Below, one piece after another: positions 55,408 to 63,592 of a stretch of DNA of 64,000 bases. Under the pieces are notes generated by a model. That model had not been told where the DNA came from, searched no databases, and saw only the letters and a list, made by a program, of their open reading frames with translations. Source of the DNA: Streptomyces violaceoruber (lineage in GTDB: Bacteria; Actinomycetota; Actinomycetes; Streptomycetales; Streptomycetaceae); contig NZ_CP137734.1 of the NCBI RefSeq assembly GCF_033406955.1, positions 4,216,001 to 4,280,000 on the forward strand, in the 5' to 3' direction. Position numbers and translations under genes: made by a program. Numbering within the stretch: the first letter of the stretch is position 1; each line of letters opens with the position of its first letter.

Positions 55408-56342
55408 GTACGCGGGGCGAACCGGGCGCCGTCGCCGAGGCCCTGGTCGGACTCGCGACGCGGTACGTGCGCAACGGCCCCGGCACCCTCGGGAAGGCGG
55501 CCCTCGCGACGCGCTGGCTCAACGCCCACCTGCGCGAGCACCCCCGCCGGGCCGTCGTCGAGCTGCCTTCGGGCGGACGCTTCGCCGTGGACACGCAGGA
55601 CCTCATCCAGCGGTACCTGTACCTCTTCGGTGCCTGGGAGCCGCACCTGACCGGCTGGCTGCGGCGCCGGCTGCGGCCGGGGGACGGCTTCGTCGACGTC
55701 GGGGCGAACATCGGCGTCTTCAGCGTCCTGGCGGCCCGGCTGGTCGGCGAGTCGGGCCGGGTCGTCGCGATCGAGGCCTCCGCGGACGTCCACCGGCGCC
55801 TGGTGGGGAACGCCCGGCTCAACGGCCTCGGGAACATCCGCGCGCTCAACGCCGCCGTCTCGGACCGCACCAGGACCCTGACCTTCGCGCTCGCCAGCTC
55901 GCGGAACACGGGGGCGAACAGCATCGTCCCGTACGACGGCCCGGTGGAGTCGAGCTTCCGGACCGAGGCCCGGCCGCTGCCGGACCTCCTCGACACGGCG
56001 GAGATCGCGACCGTCCGGGTGATCAAGATCGACGTCGAGGGTGCCGAGGGGAGTGTCGTGCGCGGTCTCGCGCCGATGCTGGGGGCTCTGCGGCCCGACG
56101 CGGAGATCGCGGTCGAGGTGGCACCGGAGCGCATGGCCCGGCTCGGGGACCGGGTCGACGACCTGCTGGCGGTGATGCGGGACGCCGGGTTCCACGGCTA
56201 CCGGCTGCCCAACGACTACGCGCCCGGGAGCTATCCCCCGGCGCTGAGCGGTGCGCCCCGGGCGCCGGTGCGGCTGCGCGGGCCGGTGACCGGGGAGAGC
56301 GACCTGGTCTTCTCGCGGGTGGACGCGGAACGGCTGCCCTGA
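55404..56342 (+). CDS. FkbM-family SAM-dependent methyltransferase
   Basis: The protein has the FkbM core: LRPGDGFVDVGANIGVFSVLAARLVG (SAM motif I), VVAIEASADVHRRLVGNARLNGL, and RVIKIDVEGAEGSVVRGL. FkbM proteins methylate hydroxyl groups on sugars or natural products. The start is unclear. The frame begins upstream of the ferredoxin stop; a CTG at 55404 overlaps that stop and has AAGAGG at 6 bases, giving 312 residues, while the first GTG is at 55467 (291 residues). It converges on a glycosyltransferase gene, with a 16-bp repeat array between. Confidence 0.85.
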   Translation: MSTRGEPGAVAEALVGLATRYVRNGPGTLGKAALATRWLNAHLREHPRRAVVELPSGGRFAVDTQDLIQRYLYLFGAWEPHLTGWLRRRLRPGDGFVDVGANIGVFSVLAARLVGESGRVVAIEASADVHRRLVGNARLNGLGNIRALNAAVSDRTRTLTFALASSRNTGANSIVPYDGPVESSFRTEARPLPDLLDTAEIATVRVIKIDVEGAEGSVVRGLAPMLGALRPDAEIAVEVAPERMARLGDRVDDLLAVMRDAGFHGYRLPNDYAPGSYPPALSGAPRAPVRLRGPVTGESDLVFSRVDAERLP

Positions 56343-56347
56343 CCGCT

Positions 56348-56474
56348 GGGTGTTCCGGCCGTCGGGTGCTCCCGCCCTTGGATGCTCACGCCTCGGTGTT
56401 CCCGCTGTCAGGTGCTCCCGCTGTCAGGTGCTCCTGCCCTCGGGCGCTCCTGCCCTCGGGCGCTCCCGCCGTTC
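56348..56474. repeat. Eight-unit 16-bp tandem repeat between convergent genes
   Basis: Units start at 56348, 56364, 56380 (15 bases), 56395, 56411, 56427, 56443 and 56459, with the form GGTGCTCCCGCTGTCA. Neighbouring units differ at 1-4 positions. The array fills the whole spacer and runs into the stop codon of the glycosyltransferase gene. Confidence 0.85.
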
Positions 56475-57267
56475 AGCGGTCGAAGTCGCCGGTGCCCTCC
56501 GGCAGCCGCCACCCGAAGGACGCCAGCGCGCGCGCCCTGGCCTCCACCACCGCCATCCGGGCATCGCGTTCCGCGGGGTCCACGTGGGACGCCTGGCCGG
56601 TCTCCTGGCCCTCCCACTTGCGGTAGAGAAGACCCACGTCCTCGGTGAACCATCCCCGGCTCACGCAGTTGAGCGCCAGCAGCAGGCCGGTGTCCTCGGA
56701 GGCGGGCAGGGCCATCCAGCCGCCGACGGCCAGCAGCAGGTCGCGCCGGACCAGCAGGGTCGCCGGATGGACCTGGGCCCGGAATCCGTTAGCCCGCCAG
56801 AAGTCGAGCACCTCCCCGCGCTCGATCGGCCCGTGCGCCGGGTCGCCGGGGAAGCCGGCCGTCGAACCGTCGGGCAGGAGGTCCAGGACCCGCGAGGTCG
56901 CCCACCCGATCGACGGGTCGGCCTCCAGGGCGGCCAGGTCGCGGGCCAGGGCGCCCGGAGTGAGCCGGTCGTCGGCGTCCAGGACCTTCACGTACGCCCC
57001 GTCCGCGTGGGCCAGGGCCATCGTGCGCGCCACCCCCGGCCCGCCCTGCCGTCCGTGGCGCCCCTGGTGGAACACGACCCGCGGATCGTCGGGCACGTGC
57101 GGCCGGACGTCCTGCGTACGGCCGTCCTCCCGGATCACCCAGCGCCACTCCCAGCCGTCGGGCAGTTCCTGCGCGCACAGCGAGGCGTAGGCCTCGGGGA
57201 GGAAGGGGGCGGACGGGCCGTGGACGGCCGTGACGATGACGACGCGCCGGTTCACGACGGCACTCAC
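56473..57267 (-). CDS. Family 2 glycosyltransferase
   Basis: The 264-residue protein has a GT-A fold: RRVVIVTAVHGPSAPFLPEAYASL at the start, GVARTMALAHADGAYVKVLDADD with the DxD metal site near residue 97, and GWMALPASEDTGLLLAL in the acceptor half. It should transfer a sugar from a nucleotide sugar; the acceptor is unknown. GTG 57267 overlaps the GntR stop codon (GTGA), so its translation is coupled to the regulator. Confidence 0.85.
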   Translation of the reverse strand: MSAVVNRRVVIVTAVHGPSAPFLPEAYASLCAQELPDGWEWRWVIREDGRTQDVRPHVPDDPRVVFHQGRHGRQGGPGVARTMALAHADGAYVKVLDADDRLTPGALARDLAALEADPSIGWATSRVLDLLPDGSTAGFPGDPAHGPIERGEVLDFWRANGFRAQVHPATLLVRRDLLLAVGGWMALPASEDTGLLLALNCVSRGWFTEDVGLLYRKWEGQETGQASHVDPAERDARMAVVEARARALASFGWRLPEGTGDFDR

Positions 57268-58052
57268 CACCTTTCCAGACGGGTCGTGAAGAGCAGTTCG
57301 GTGCGGTCCCCGGGCAGGGTGACGTCGGAGACGTCCACCACCCGGCCGCCGGTGTCGTACGAGGTCTTGCGGAGCAGGATCACCGACGTGCCCGGCGGCA
57401 GGTCCAGGGCCGCGGCCTCCTCCGGTGTCGGCGGGCGGGCGGTCAAGCGCTCCTCCACGCGGTCCAGTTCGACGCCCACGGTGTAGAGCTGGTGCTGAGT
57501 GCCGCCCGGCCAGGGCTCGTTGGCCTCGTCCAGCAGGTCGGGATTGGCCGCGACCAGGTCCCGGACGAGGTAGGAGGTGACGAGGCTGAAAGGGGCAGGC
57601 TCGGCCGAGTACCGCGTGCGGAAGGCGCGTTGGAGCAGCACGGTGCCCTCGGGAACGCCGAAGGCCTCGGCCAGTTCCCCGGACGCCTTCAGCTCGCGGT
57701 ACTCGGCGTGGAAGACCAGGTCGCCGCCCCGCAGGCCGGTGTCGTGCTCCGTGGCGCCGGTCTCGGCCCTGGTGGCGAGCGGCCGGCGGGCCCGGTCCTT
57801 CTCCCACTGGTGGCGGCGGTTGTCCCGCACCGCCGGGGTGCGGGGGCGGCGCACGAAGGTGCCGAGGCCGTGCCGCTTGTCGATCAGTCCCTCGTCGCTC
57901 AGCAGCCGGAGCGCGTTCTGCACGGTGGGCACACTGCGCCGGTAGTGGTGGGCGAGGTCCGCCTCCGAGGGCAGCCGGTCGCCGGGCCGCCGCTCACCCA
58001 CCCGGATGGAGCGGCGCAGATCGTCCGCGATCACTTCGTAGGCCTTGGGCAC
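57264..58052 (-). CDS. GntR-family regulator, HutC/UTRA type
   Basis: The 262-residue protein has an N-terminal winged helix (KAYEVIADDLRRSIRVGERRPGDRLPSEADLAHHYRRSVPTVQNALRLL, residues about 3-62) and a C-terminal UTRA ligand domain ending VVDVSDVTLPGDRTELLFTT. GTG 58052 matches the homologous start; the longer frame lacks an RBS. Such regulators usually sense small metabolites. It is coupled by a 4-base overlap to the glycosyltransferase, which may be its target. Confidence 0.9.
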   Translation of the reverse strand: MPKAYEVIADDLRRSIRVGERRPGDRLPSEADLAHHYRRSVPTVQNALRLLSDEGLIDKRHGLGTFVRRPRTPAVRDNRRHQWEKDRARRPLATRAETGATEHDTGLRGGDLVFHAEYRELKASGELAEAFGVPEGTVLLQRAFRTRYSAEPAPFSLVTSYLVRDLVAANPDLLDEANEPWPGGTQHQLYTVGVELDRVEERLTARPPTPEEAAALDLPPGTSVILLRKTSYDTGGRVVDVSDVTLPGDRTELLFTTRLERW

Positions 58053-58199
58053 GGTTCGCAGGCTACAACTCCTCAAGAGGTCTTGAAGAGCCGGGTACGG
58101 CGGCGGCCCGGCTGCTCTGTCGAGCGGCCGGGCCGTTTCTCGCGTGTGGTGCGGTACGCAGATCGCCGTTACGTCGGGGTCGGGGGTGGCGCGGGCCGC

Positions 58200-58589
58200 T
58201 CAGCGCTGGAGCGGGATGGTGTGCTGGGCCCGGGACTCGACCGCGGTGTCGTCGCACGGAAGTCCGGTGGTCGTGGTCGCGGCCGTGGTCGCGGCCGAGG
58301 CAGCGGCGGCGTCGGCGAGCGGGTGATGGCGGCAGCTGGGCGCCGCGCCGTGCGCCTCGGCGCGGATGCGCTGCTTCATCGTGGGGGGCAGGGAGCCGGT
58401 TCGGGACCGGGGCAGCGGAAGCGCGGCCGCGGGTGCCGCCTCGGGGGAGGCGCTCTCGCTGTTGCTGTGCGTTCCGGTCTGCGGTACGGCCGCGGCGGCC
58501 GTCGTCGTGACGAGTCCGAGCGCCGTGCACAGCGCGAGGAAGGCGGTGACGATGCTGGTCCACAGCGTCAGGACCTTGTTCCGGGCCAT
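58200..58589 (-). CDS. Small secreted protein (DUF6344-like)
   Basis: The 129-residue protein has a signal-like N-terminus MARNKVLTLWTSIVTAFLALCTALGLVTTTAAAA. An Ala/Ser/Thr/Pro-rich mature part with two cysteines (APSCRHH and GLPCDD) follows. GTGAGGGG precedes the ATG. It resembles small Streptomyces proteins that I recall as DUF6344. The role is unknown. Confidence 0.7.
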   Translation of the reverse strand: MARNKVLTLWTSIVTAFLALCTALGLVTTTAAAAVPQTGTHSNSESASPEAAPAAALPLPRSRTGSLPPTMKQRIRAEAHGAAPSCRHHPLADAAAASAATTAATTTTGLPCDDTAVESRAQHTIPLQR

Positions 58590-58927
58590 GGCCCCTCACT
58601 TTCGGGTTGGGCGATTTGCGTACTTTCCTCATGATGTGTATGCGGGCCGCGAAGTGGTGGACCTACGCCCGTGGCGCGTCGATGTTCAGATGAACACCAC
58701 CCGAATAGCCGCAAGGCGCTGGAAAAGGTGCGCAGACGGGAGGGAGGCGGGCAAAAGTCACCACACGTGAGGGTGTGATCACCCTCCGATCAGAATGGGT
58801 TCGTCCGCTTCTAAAGGGCTCAGGCGACGGGCAGTTGACCGCCGACGCAGGTCACCGATCGGTATCGGCCGGTGTGTATAGTCGGGCGCCGAAGGTCCCC
58901 AACGTCAAGGAAAGACGAGGTCGCGCG
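58590..58927. promoter_or_regulatory. Spacer upstream of the DLW-39 gene with -10-like element and short palindrome
   Basis: These 338 bases include TATAGT at 58877-58882, a good -10 with TGTG before it, but no matching -35. A 7-bp inverted repeat GAGGGTG-TGAT-CACCCTC lies at 58767-58784. No gene is seen. Confidence 0.4.
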
Positions 58928-59056
58928 GTGAAGAAGCTTCTCCTGGTCGCACTGGCCGCCATCGGCGGGCTCCTCGTGTACCGCCAGATCCAGGCGGATC
59001 GCGCCGAGCAGGATCTGTGGACGGAGGCGACTGACTCCGTGCCCACGGGTTCGTGA
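58928..59056 (+). CDS. DLW-39 family small membrane peptide
   Basis: The 42-residue peptide KKLLLVALAAIGGLLVYRQ then IQADRAEQDLWTEATDSV has one N-terminal membrane segment and the DLW motif that names the family. GTG 58928 gives the conserved length. It is conserved in actinobacteria near the gyrA region. Function unknown. A terminator follows immediately. Confidence 0.85.
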   Translation: MKKLLLVALAAIGGLLVYRQIQADRAEQDLWTEATDSVPTGS

Positions 59057-59083
59057 GAACGACCGACATCCGGTCCTGAGCAG

Positions 59084-59112
59084 ACCCCGGCCGTCAAACG
59101 GTCGGGGTTTTG
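59084..59112 (+). terminator. Terminator after the DLW-39 gene
   Basis: An 11-bp stem (59084-59094 with 59098-59108, one G-T pair) with CAA loop, followed by TTT. Confidence 0.85.
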
Positions 59113-59185
59113 TGTTGCCCTGAGAGGGCACGGTCCGCTCGGGGCGGGCGGCGACAGAGCCGGTGAGCGCGAGGGGTGGCGGGTC

Positions 59186-60511
59186 ATGGGACGGTGGTGT
59201 ACGGCTCGACGGAGCGCCGCGACGGGGCGCGTGGCCGTGACGGCCGCCGTACTCGCCGCCGTACTGGCCACGACCGCCGCCCTGCCCGGCGCCACCTCGC
59301 TCGCGCCCGGACTCGCGGCCGGTTCGGCCGGTTCGGCCGCCGGATACGACTTCGCCGACGACGCCGTACGGATCGCGGGTGCGCGTGCCACGGCGGGCGC
59401 CGAACCGCTGGCGGCGGGCGCCACCTACCGCAGCTCCCTGCCGAGGAACGGCACCCTCTACTACCGCCTCGAACTCGACGCCGCCTCGGACGCCTACGTC
59501 TCCGTCACCGCCGTTCCCGGCGCCGACGGGGAGGTCACCGCGGTCGACGGCATCCGGGTCTCCGTACAGGACGCCGAGGGCGGCTCGTGCTCCGTGCAGA
59601 GCGCGACCTTCGGCGCCGCCCGCAGCCCCCGCCCGGTCACCGCCCGGGGCATGCGCGAGATCGACCCCGCCGCCCACCGGTGCCAGGACCCCGGCACCTA
59701 CTACGTGGGCGTGGAGCGGACCCGGCCCCAGGACTCCCCGCCGGACGACTGGGACCTGGAACTCACCGTCGCCACCGAGCCCCGCCCGCGCGAGACCGGC
59801 GCGACGAAGGCCCCCGAGGCCTGGGACTCCGCCTCGCCCGAACCTCTCGCCGGCGAGCCGGAACGCCGGCCGGGCGGCAACGGATTCGCCCACGCCACCC
59901 TCGTCGGACAAGGGGTCTGGCGCGACGACATCCGGCCCGGGGAGACCCTTTACTACAAGGTGCCGGTCGACTGGGGGCGCCAGGTGTACGCCACCGCCGA
60001 ACTCGCCGGCTCCGCGGACGCCTCCGGCTATGCCACCGGTGCCCTGCGGCTGGCCCTGCACAACCCCGTGCGCGGCGAGGTGGACGACGCGGCCAAGGGC
60101 TACACCGGGCGGACCACCACGGTCGGCCTCGCCCCCCTGCCGCCGGTGGCGTACCCCAACCGGTACGCCACCGGGCAGGCCGGGGCGCTGCGGTTCGCCG
60201 GTGACTACTACGTCGTGGTCCACCTCGCGGCACAGGTGGCCGACGACTTCGGCCAGGGGCCCTTCACACTGACGCTGCGCCTGCGACTCGGGGGATCGAC
60301 GGGGACCGGCCCCGGGTACGCGGGGGAGTCCCGGCCGAAGGGCCTCTTCGAGGTCTCCGCACAGGACCGGGTGGCCGCCCCGGCCGGCGGGGGCGCGGAC
60401 GACCGCCTCGCGATGAAGGCGGTCGCCGTCGGCGGCATCGGCACCGGCAGCCTGCTGCTGCTCGGCCTGGCCGTGTGGACGGCGACGGCCCGGCGCAGGC
60501 CCCGGCCGTAG
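59186..60511 (+). CDS. Large secreted, C-terminally membrane-anchored protein
   Basis: The 441-residue protein has an N-terminal signal-like segment (about 14-40). Two similar extracellular beta-rich domains follow (about 70-200 and 235-370), each starting with a GETLYYKV/NGTLYYRL-type strand. It ends with a transmembrane segment (about 410-432) and a basic tail. Two cysteines occur (GSCSVQ and HRCQDP). ATG 59186 is behind a GCGAGGGG element. It converges on a Ser/Thr kinase gene. I recognise no named family; the duplicated strand pattern suggests a binding protein. Confidence 0.75.
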   Translation: MGRWCTARRSAATGRVAVTAAVLAAVLATTAALPGATSLAPGLAAGSAGSAAGYDFADDAVRIAGARATAGAEPLAAGATYRSSLPRNGTLYYRLELDAASDAYVSVTAVPGADGEVTAVDGIRVSVQDAEGGSCSVQSATFGAARSPRPVTARGMREIDPAAHRCQDPGTYYVGVERTRPQDSPPDDWDLELTVATEPRPRETGATKAPEAWDSASPEPLAGEPERRPGGNGFAHATLVGQGVWRDDIRPGETLYYKVPVDWGRQVYATAELAGSADASGYATGALRLALHNPVRGEVDDAAKGYTGRTTTVGLAPLPPVAYPNRYATGQAGALRFAGDYYVVVHLAAQVADDFGQGPFTLTLRLRLGGSTGTGPGYAGESRPKGLFEVSAQDRVAAPAGGGADDRLAMKAVAVGGIGTGSLLLLGLAVWTATARRRPRP

Positions 60512-60552
60512 GACCAGCCTGGGGCAGGCCCCGGTCGTCCGGCGCCCCGGAC

Positions 60553-62265
60553 TCAGATCCGGGTCAGCGCCCAGAAGCCCACGGCGTAGCAGGCCAGCGC
60601 GAGCAGCAGCACCGGCAGGGCCACCCGCGCCGGCGGGCCGGGACGCCGGCGGCGCCGTGCCCCACGGTGCTGGGCGGGCGGGGCGGACCGCGGGTTCCGG
60701 GCGGTGTACGCGGCGGTGGGCACGTCGGCCCGTCGCGCCGGGGACGGCGCGAGGGACCGGGCGGTGAGCGGCGGCCCGTGCGGTGCCGGGTACTGGCTGT
60801 GGCCGGGGGCCCGGTCTGGCGGCAGGCCCCGCGGCCCGCCCGTGAACGCCGGGTGCGGTGCGGGCGGTTGGGCCGCTTCGGCCGCCGCGTTCGACGCCGC
60901 CGCGTCCGACGTCGGCGTAACGGTCGGCTGCGGGGGCGGCAGGTGGAAACTGCCGGTCTCCGACATGGCACCCGGCCGCTCGGCCAGGGGCACCTCCTCG
61001 GAGTGCGTTCCGTGCGGGGCGGGACGCGTCCGGCCGGGGGCCGAGGGGGCCGAGGGGGCCGAGGGCAGTGCGGAGGGCGTGGAGGGCGTCCAGTCCTGGT
61101 CGGACGCGGGCGGCCGTCCGGGGGCGGAGGGGGTGCCGGTCGCCGTCGCGGGAGTGCCGGGCGGTGGGGACGCGGGCGTCGAGTCCGGGTCGGTCGGAGG
61201 CGGGCCCGGACTGCCGGGCGACGGCCGGTCCAGGCCGGACGACGGGCCGGCCGGGGGCGTGCCCTGCCACGGGGGTGCCGGCGGGGGCGTCGGCGGAGTG
61301 GCGGGCGGGGACGGCTCCATACCCGGAGGTGTGCCTGCGGGGCGCCGTGGGTCCGTCGGTACGTCGTCCACGCCGGAGGCCCTCTTGAGCGGGCCCTCGG
61401 GCCCGAACCCCGTGGGCAGCGGACCCACTTGGTCGAAGATCTCGATCAGCTCGTCGTCGGGTCCGGGCTCCGGCAGCAGCTCCACCGCCGCGGCCAGCGC
61501 CTTGCGCGCCCCCGTCGCGGTACGGAACCTCGCCGACGGGTCCGGTTGCAGCAGCGTCGCCACGACCTGCCACAGCGGCTCGGGAATCCCGCGCGGCGCG
61601 GGCGGCGTACCGTGCTCGGCGAAGTGCTGGACGAGCACCTTGGCGTCCGGCTTGGCCCCTTCCAGCAGATACAGCGCGACCAGCCCCACCGCGAAGAGGT
61701 CCGACGGGAAATCCGGTTCCGCACCCATCATCTGCTCCGGCGCGAGATAACCCGGCGTCCCCACCACGAGGTTGGTCTCCGTCAGCCGGGGCTCACCCAG
61801 CCGCATCGCGATGCCGAAGTCGGACAGCCTGAGGCGCGGGCGGCCCGTCCCCGTCGCCTCCAGGAGCAGGTTGGCGGGCTTGATGTCACGGTGCACCACC
61901 CCCTCCCCGTGCACCGCCGCCAGGCCCGACAGGAGCTGGTCGAGCAGCGTGCACACGAATTCGGGCGGCAGCGGCCCGTAGTCCCCGACCAGGTGGACCA
62001 GCGAGCCTCCGGTGACCAGGTCCATGGTGAACAGGACCTGGTCGTCGTCGGCGGCCCAGCTCGCGGGGGCCAGCACATGGGGGTGATCGATCCGCAGCGC
62101 CTGCTCACGGACGAACCGCAGCAGCGAATGCGCGTCCCGCTGCTGGAGTACCTTCGCGGCCACGTAACGCCTGCGCCGGTGGTCCCAGGCACGCCAGACG
62201 GCACCCACCCCGCCCCGGCCGATCGGGTCGACCAGCTCGTACCGGCCAGCGAAGACCTCACCCAT
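60553..62265 (-). CDS. Membrane Ser/Thr protein kinase
   Basis: The 570-residue protein has a complete N-terminal Hanks-type kinase domain (about 8-265): GRGGVGAVW glycine loop, catalytic lysine K38 in VAAKVL, H125-R-D127 in HRDIKPANLL, and D149-F-G151. A long Pro/Ser/Gly-rich linker (about 300-545) follows, then a transmembrane segment at the very C-terminus (ALPVLLLALACYAVGFWALT). There are no PASTA repeats. With almost no outside part, it probably senses through partners. ATG 62265 (MGEVFAGRYEL) is chosen over the longer frame; GGAGGAG lies upstream. Confidence 0.92.
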   Translation of the reverse strand: MGEVFAGRYELVDPIGRGGVGAVWRAWDHRRRRYVAAKVLQQRDAHSLLRFVREQALRIDHPHVLAPASWAADDDQVLFTMDLVTGGSLVHLVGDYGPLPPEFVCTLLDQLLSGLAAVHGEGVVHRDIKPANLLLEATGTGRPRLRLSDFGIAMRLGEPRLTETNLVVGTPGYLAPEQMMGAEPDFPSDLFAVGLVALYLLEGAKPDAKVLVQHFAEHGTPPAPRGIPEPLWQVVATLLQPDPSARFRTATGARKALAAAVELLPEPGPDDELIEIFDQVGPLPTGFGPEGPLKRASGVDDVPTDPRRPAGTPPGMEPSPPATPPTPPPAPPWQGTPPAGPSSGLDRPSPGSPGPPPTDPDSTPASPPPGTPATATGTPSAPGRPPASDQDWTPSTPSALPSAPSAPSAPGRTRPAPHGTHSEEVPLAERPGAMSETGSFHLPPPQPTVTPTSDAAASNAAAEAAQPPAPHPAFTGGPRGLPPDRAPGHSQYPAPHGPPLTARSLAPSPARRADVPTAAYTARNPRSAPPAQHRGARRRRRPGPPARVALPVLLLALACYAVGFWALTRI

Positions 62266-62351
62266 GGCTGTGCGCCGCTCCTCCCCTGGGACCTGTCGCG
62301 CCACTCCCGCGGGCCCGGCCGCCGACCCCCTCGGCGACCGGACCCGCGGGG

Positions 62352-62900
62352 TCAGTTCTGGTGGGACTGGTAGTGCGCGACCGCGTCGGACGTGCGGCCC
62401 GCGCCGTACACCCGCAGGAACTCCGCCAGCTCCGGATGCGAGGAGGACAGGGAGTCCGCCGCGTCGATGATGTCTCCGGCGGCCGCCACCGAGCGCAGCA
62501 GCGACTGGATCTCCCGGACCACCCGCTTGACCGTGGGCGCGCCCGAACTACTGGTGGTCGTCGTGGTGTTGCTGAGCACCGAGCCCCCCTGGGACTTCCT
62601 GATCTCGTCCATGCGCTCCGTGGCCTCGGCCGCGCTCACACTGCCGTCGGCGACCTGCCCCGCCAGGTCCTGCAGCAGCTGCACCCGCTGGACCACCGCG
62701 GGGTTGCCGATCTTCGCCCGCTGGCCGCTCATCAGCTGCGACAGCATCGGCGCGGACAGCCCCAGCACTCCCGCGAGACGAGCCTGGTTGAGACCGAGAT
62801 CGTCGATAAGCCTGCGGAAGAGCGCCCCCAGCGGCTCCCCGTACCAGTTCCGCTGCAGTTCCCGCGCTCTTGCGGTGGCTTCCTGCTGTGCGGCGTCCAT
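62352..62900 (-). CDS. XRE-type helix-turn-helix DNA-binding protein
   Basis: The 182-residue protein has a helix-turn-helix at about 28-68 (RLIDDLGLNQARLAGVLGLSAPMLSQLMSGQRAKIGNP), a Gln/Glu-rich helix, a Ser/Thr linker and a C-terminal helical region (EIQSLLRSVAAAGDIIDAADSL). ATG 62900 follows GGGGAGACG. It lies 86 bases upstream of the kinase gene on the same strand and may be cotranscribed. Targets are unknown. It is conserved in Streptomyces next to such a kinase. Confidence 0.82.
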   Translation of the reverse strand: MDAAQQEATARARELQRNWYGEPLGALFRRLIDDLGLNQARLAGVLGLSAPMLSQLMSGQRAKIGNPAVVQRVQLLQDLAGQVADGSVSAAEATERMDEIRKSQGGSVLSNTTTTTSSSGAPTVKRVVREIQSLLRSVAAAGDIIDAADSLSSSHPELAEFLRVYGAGRTSDAVAHYQSHQN

Positions 62901-63080
62901 TGCGTCTCCCCATCGCTTCCCCAAAAACCGCAGTTCGCTCCAGCGAACCACGCCGAGCATCTTACGGAGCGTGGTCGTTCCCCGGGAGCCCCAATCATTT
63001 GTGAGATACGGGGGGCGACCCGGTACTCTTGTCCGCGGCGACCGGCGGTCCGCGACACCAGGACCGGCGACGCCGCCCGA

Positions 63081-63153
63081 GGGGCCTTAGCTCAGTTGGT
63101 AGAGCGCTGTCTTTGCATGGCAGATGTCAGGGGTTCGACTCCCCTAGGCTCCA
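63081..63153 (+). tRNA. tRNA-Ala (TGC anticodon)
   Basis: The cloverleaf is intact: acceptor GGGGCCT pairs with AGGCTCC (one G-T pair), the D-arm is TAGCTCAGTTGGTAGAGC, the anticodon loop CTTTGCATG gives TGC, and the T-arm is GGGGTTCGACTCCCC. The 73-base gene does not encode CCA, so the cca enzyme is needed. Confidence 0.97.
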
Positions 63154-63160
63154 CCGTCAA

Positions 63161-63200
63161 GAGCGCCTCCGACCTGCGGAAACGTAGATCGGAGGCGCTC
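63161..63200 (+). terminator. Terminator after tRNA-Ala
   Basis: A perfect 12-bp stem (63161-63172 with 63189-63200), 8 bases after the tRNA. Confidence 0.8.
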
Positions 63201-63343
63201 TGTTCGCTTCCGGCGGGCCGCAGGGGCCCGCCCTCGCGGGCACCGGCGGACGGAGACGTTCCTCACCGTCGGCGACCCCACACCGTGCCCGACACCGCAC
63301 GCACCGCTCGGATGATCACCAACGACCGGAGGAAAAGGGCCAG

Positions 63344-63592
63344 TTGAGCACGTGGAACAGCGCTCCGGCGCCCGCGCCGCCACCGGAACCGGACCCCGCA
63401 CGGGCCCCTCTCGGCGCCCCGGCGGCGCTGTCTGCTCTTGATATCGTCACCCCACAGGGCATCAGCGCAGACCCCTGCGGGGCGGTGCCACGTGGCTCAT
63501 CGCCGTCGGAGCCGTCCAATCGCTACCGACGAGGTGGAAGGGGTAGACCATGCGGGCGAAGGTACGGGCCGCTCTCGACGCGCTCTATATGA
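63344..63592 (+). CDS. Possible small Pro/Ala-rich protein before the isoprenyl transferase (weak)
   Basis: An 82-codon frame begins at a TTG, 10 bases behind GGAGGAAAAGGG, a very strong RBS. The product is STWNSAPAPAPPPEPDPAR followed by a Gly/Arg-rich tail with two cysteines and no membrane segment. It overlaps the next gene by 43 bases. The RBS is the main support. No family is recognised. Confidence 0.3.
   Translation: MSTWNSAPAPAPPPEPDPARAPLGAPAALSALDIVTPQGISADPCGAVPRGSSPSEPSNRYRRGGRGRPCGRRYGPLSTRSI

Noticed and set aside
58820..61573. 917-codon minus-strand frame spanning several genes
   Set aside because: It crosses the DLW-39, secreted-protein and kinase genes and their terminator, and codes only low-complexity sequence.
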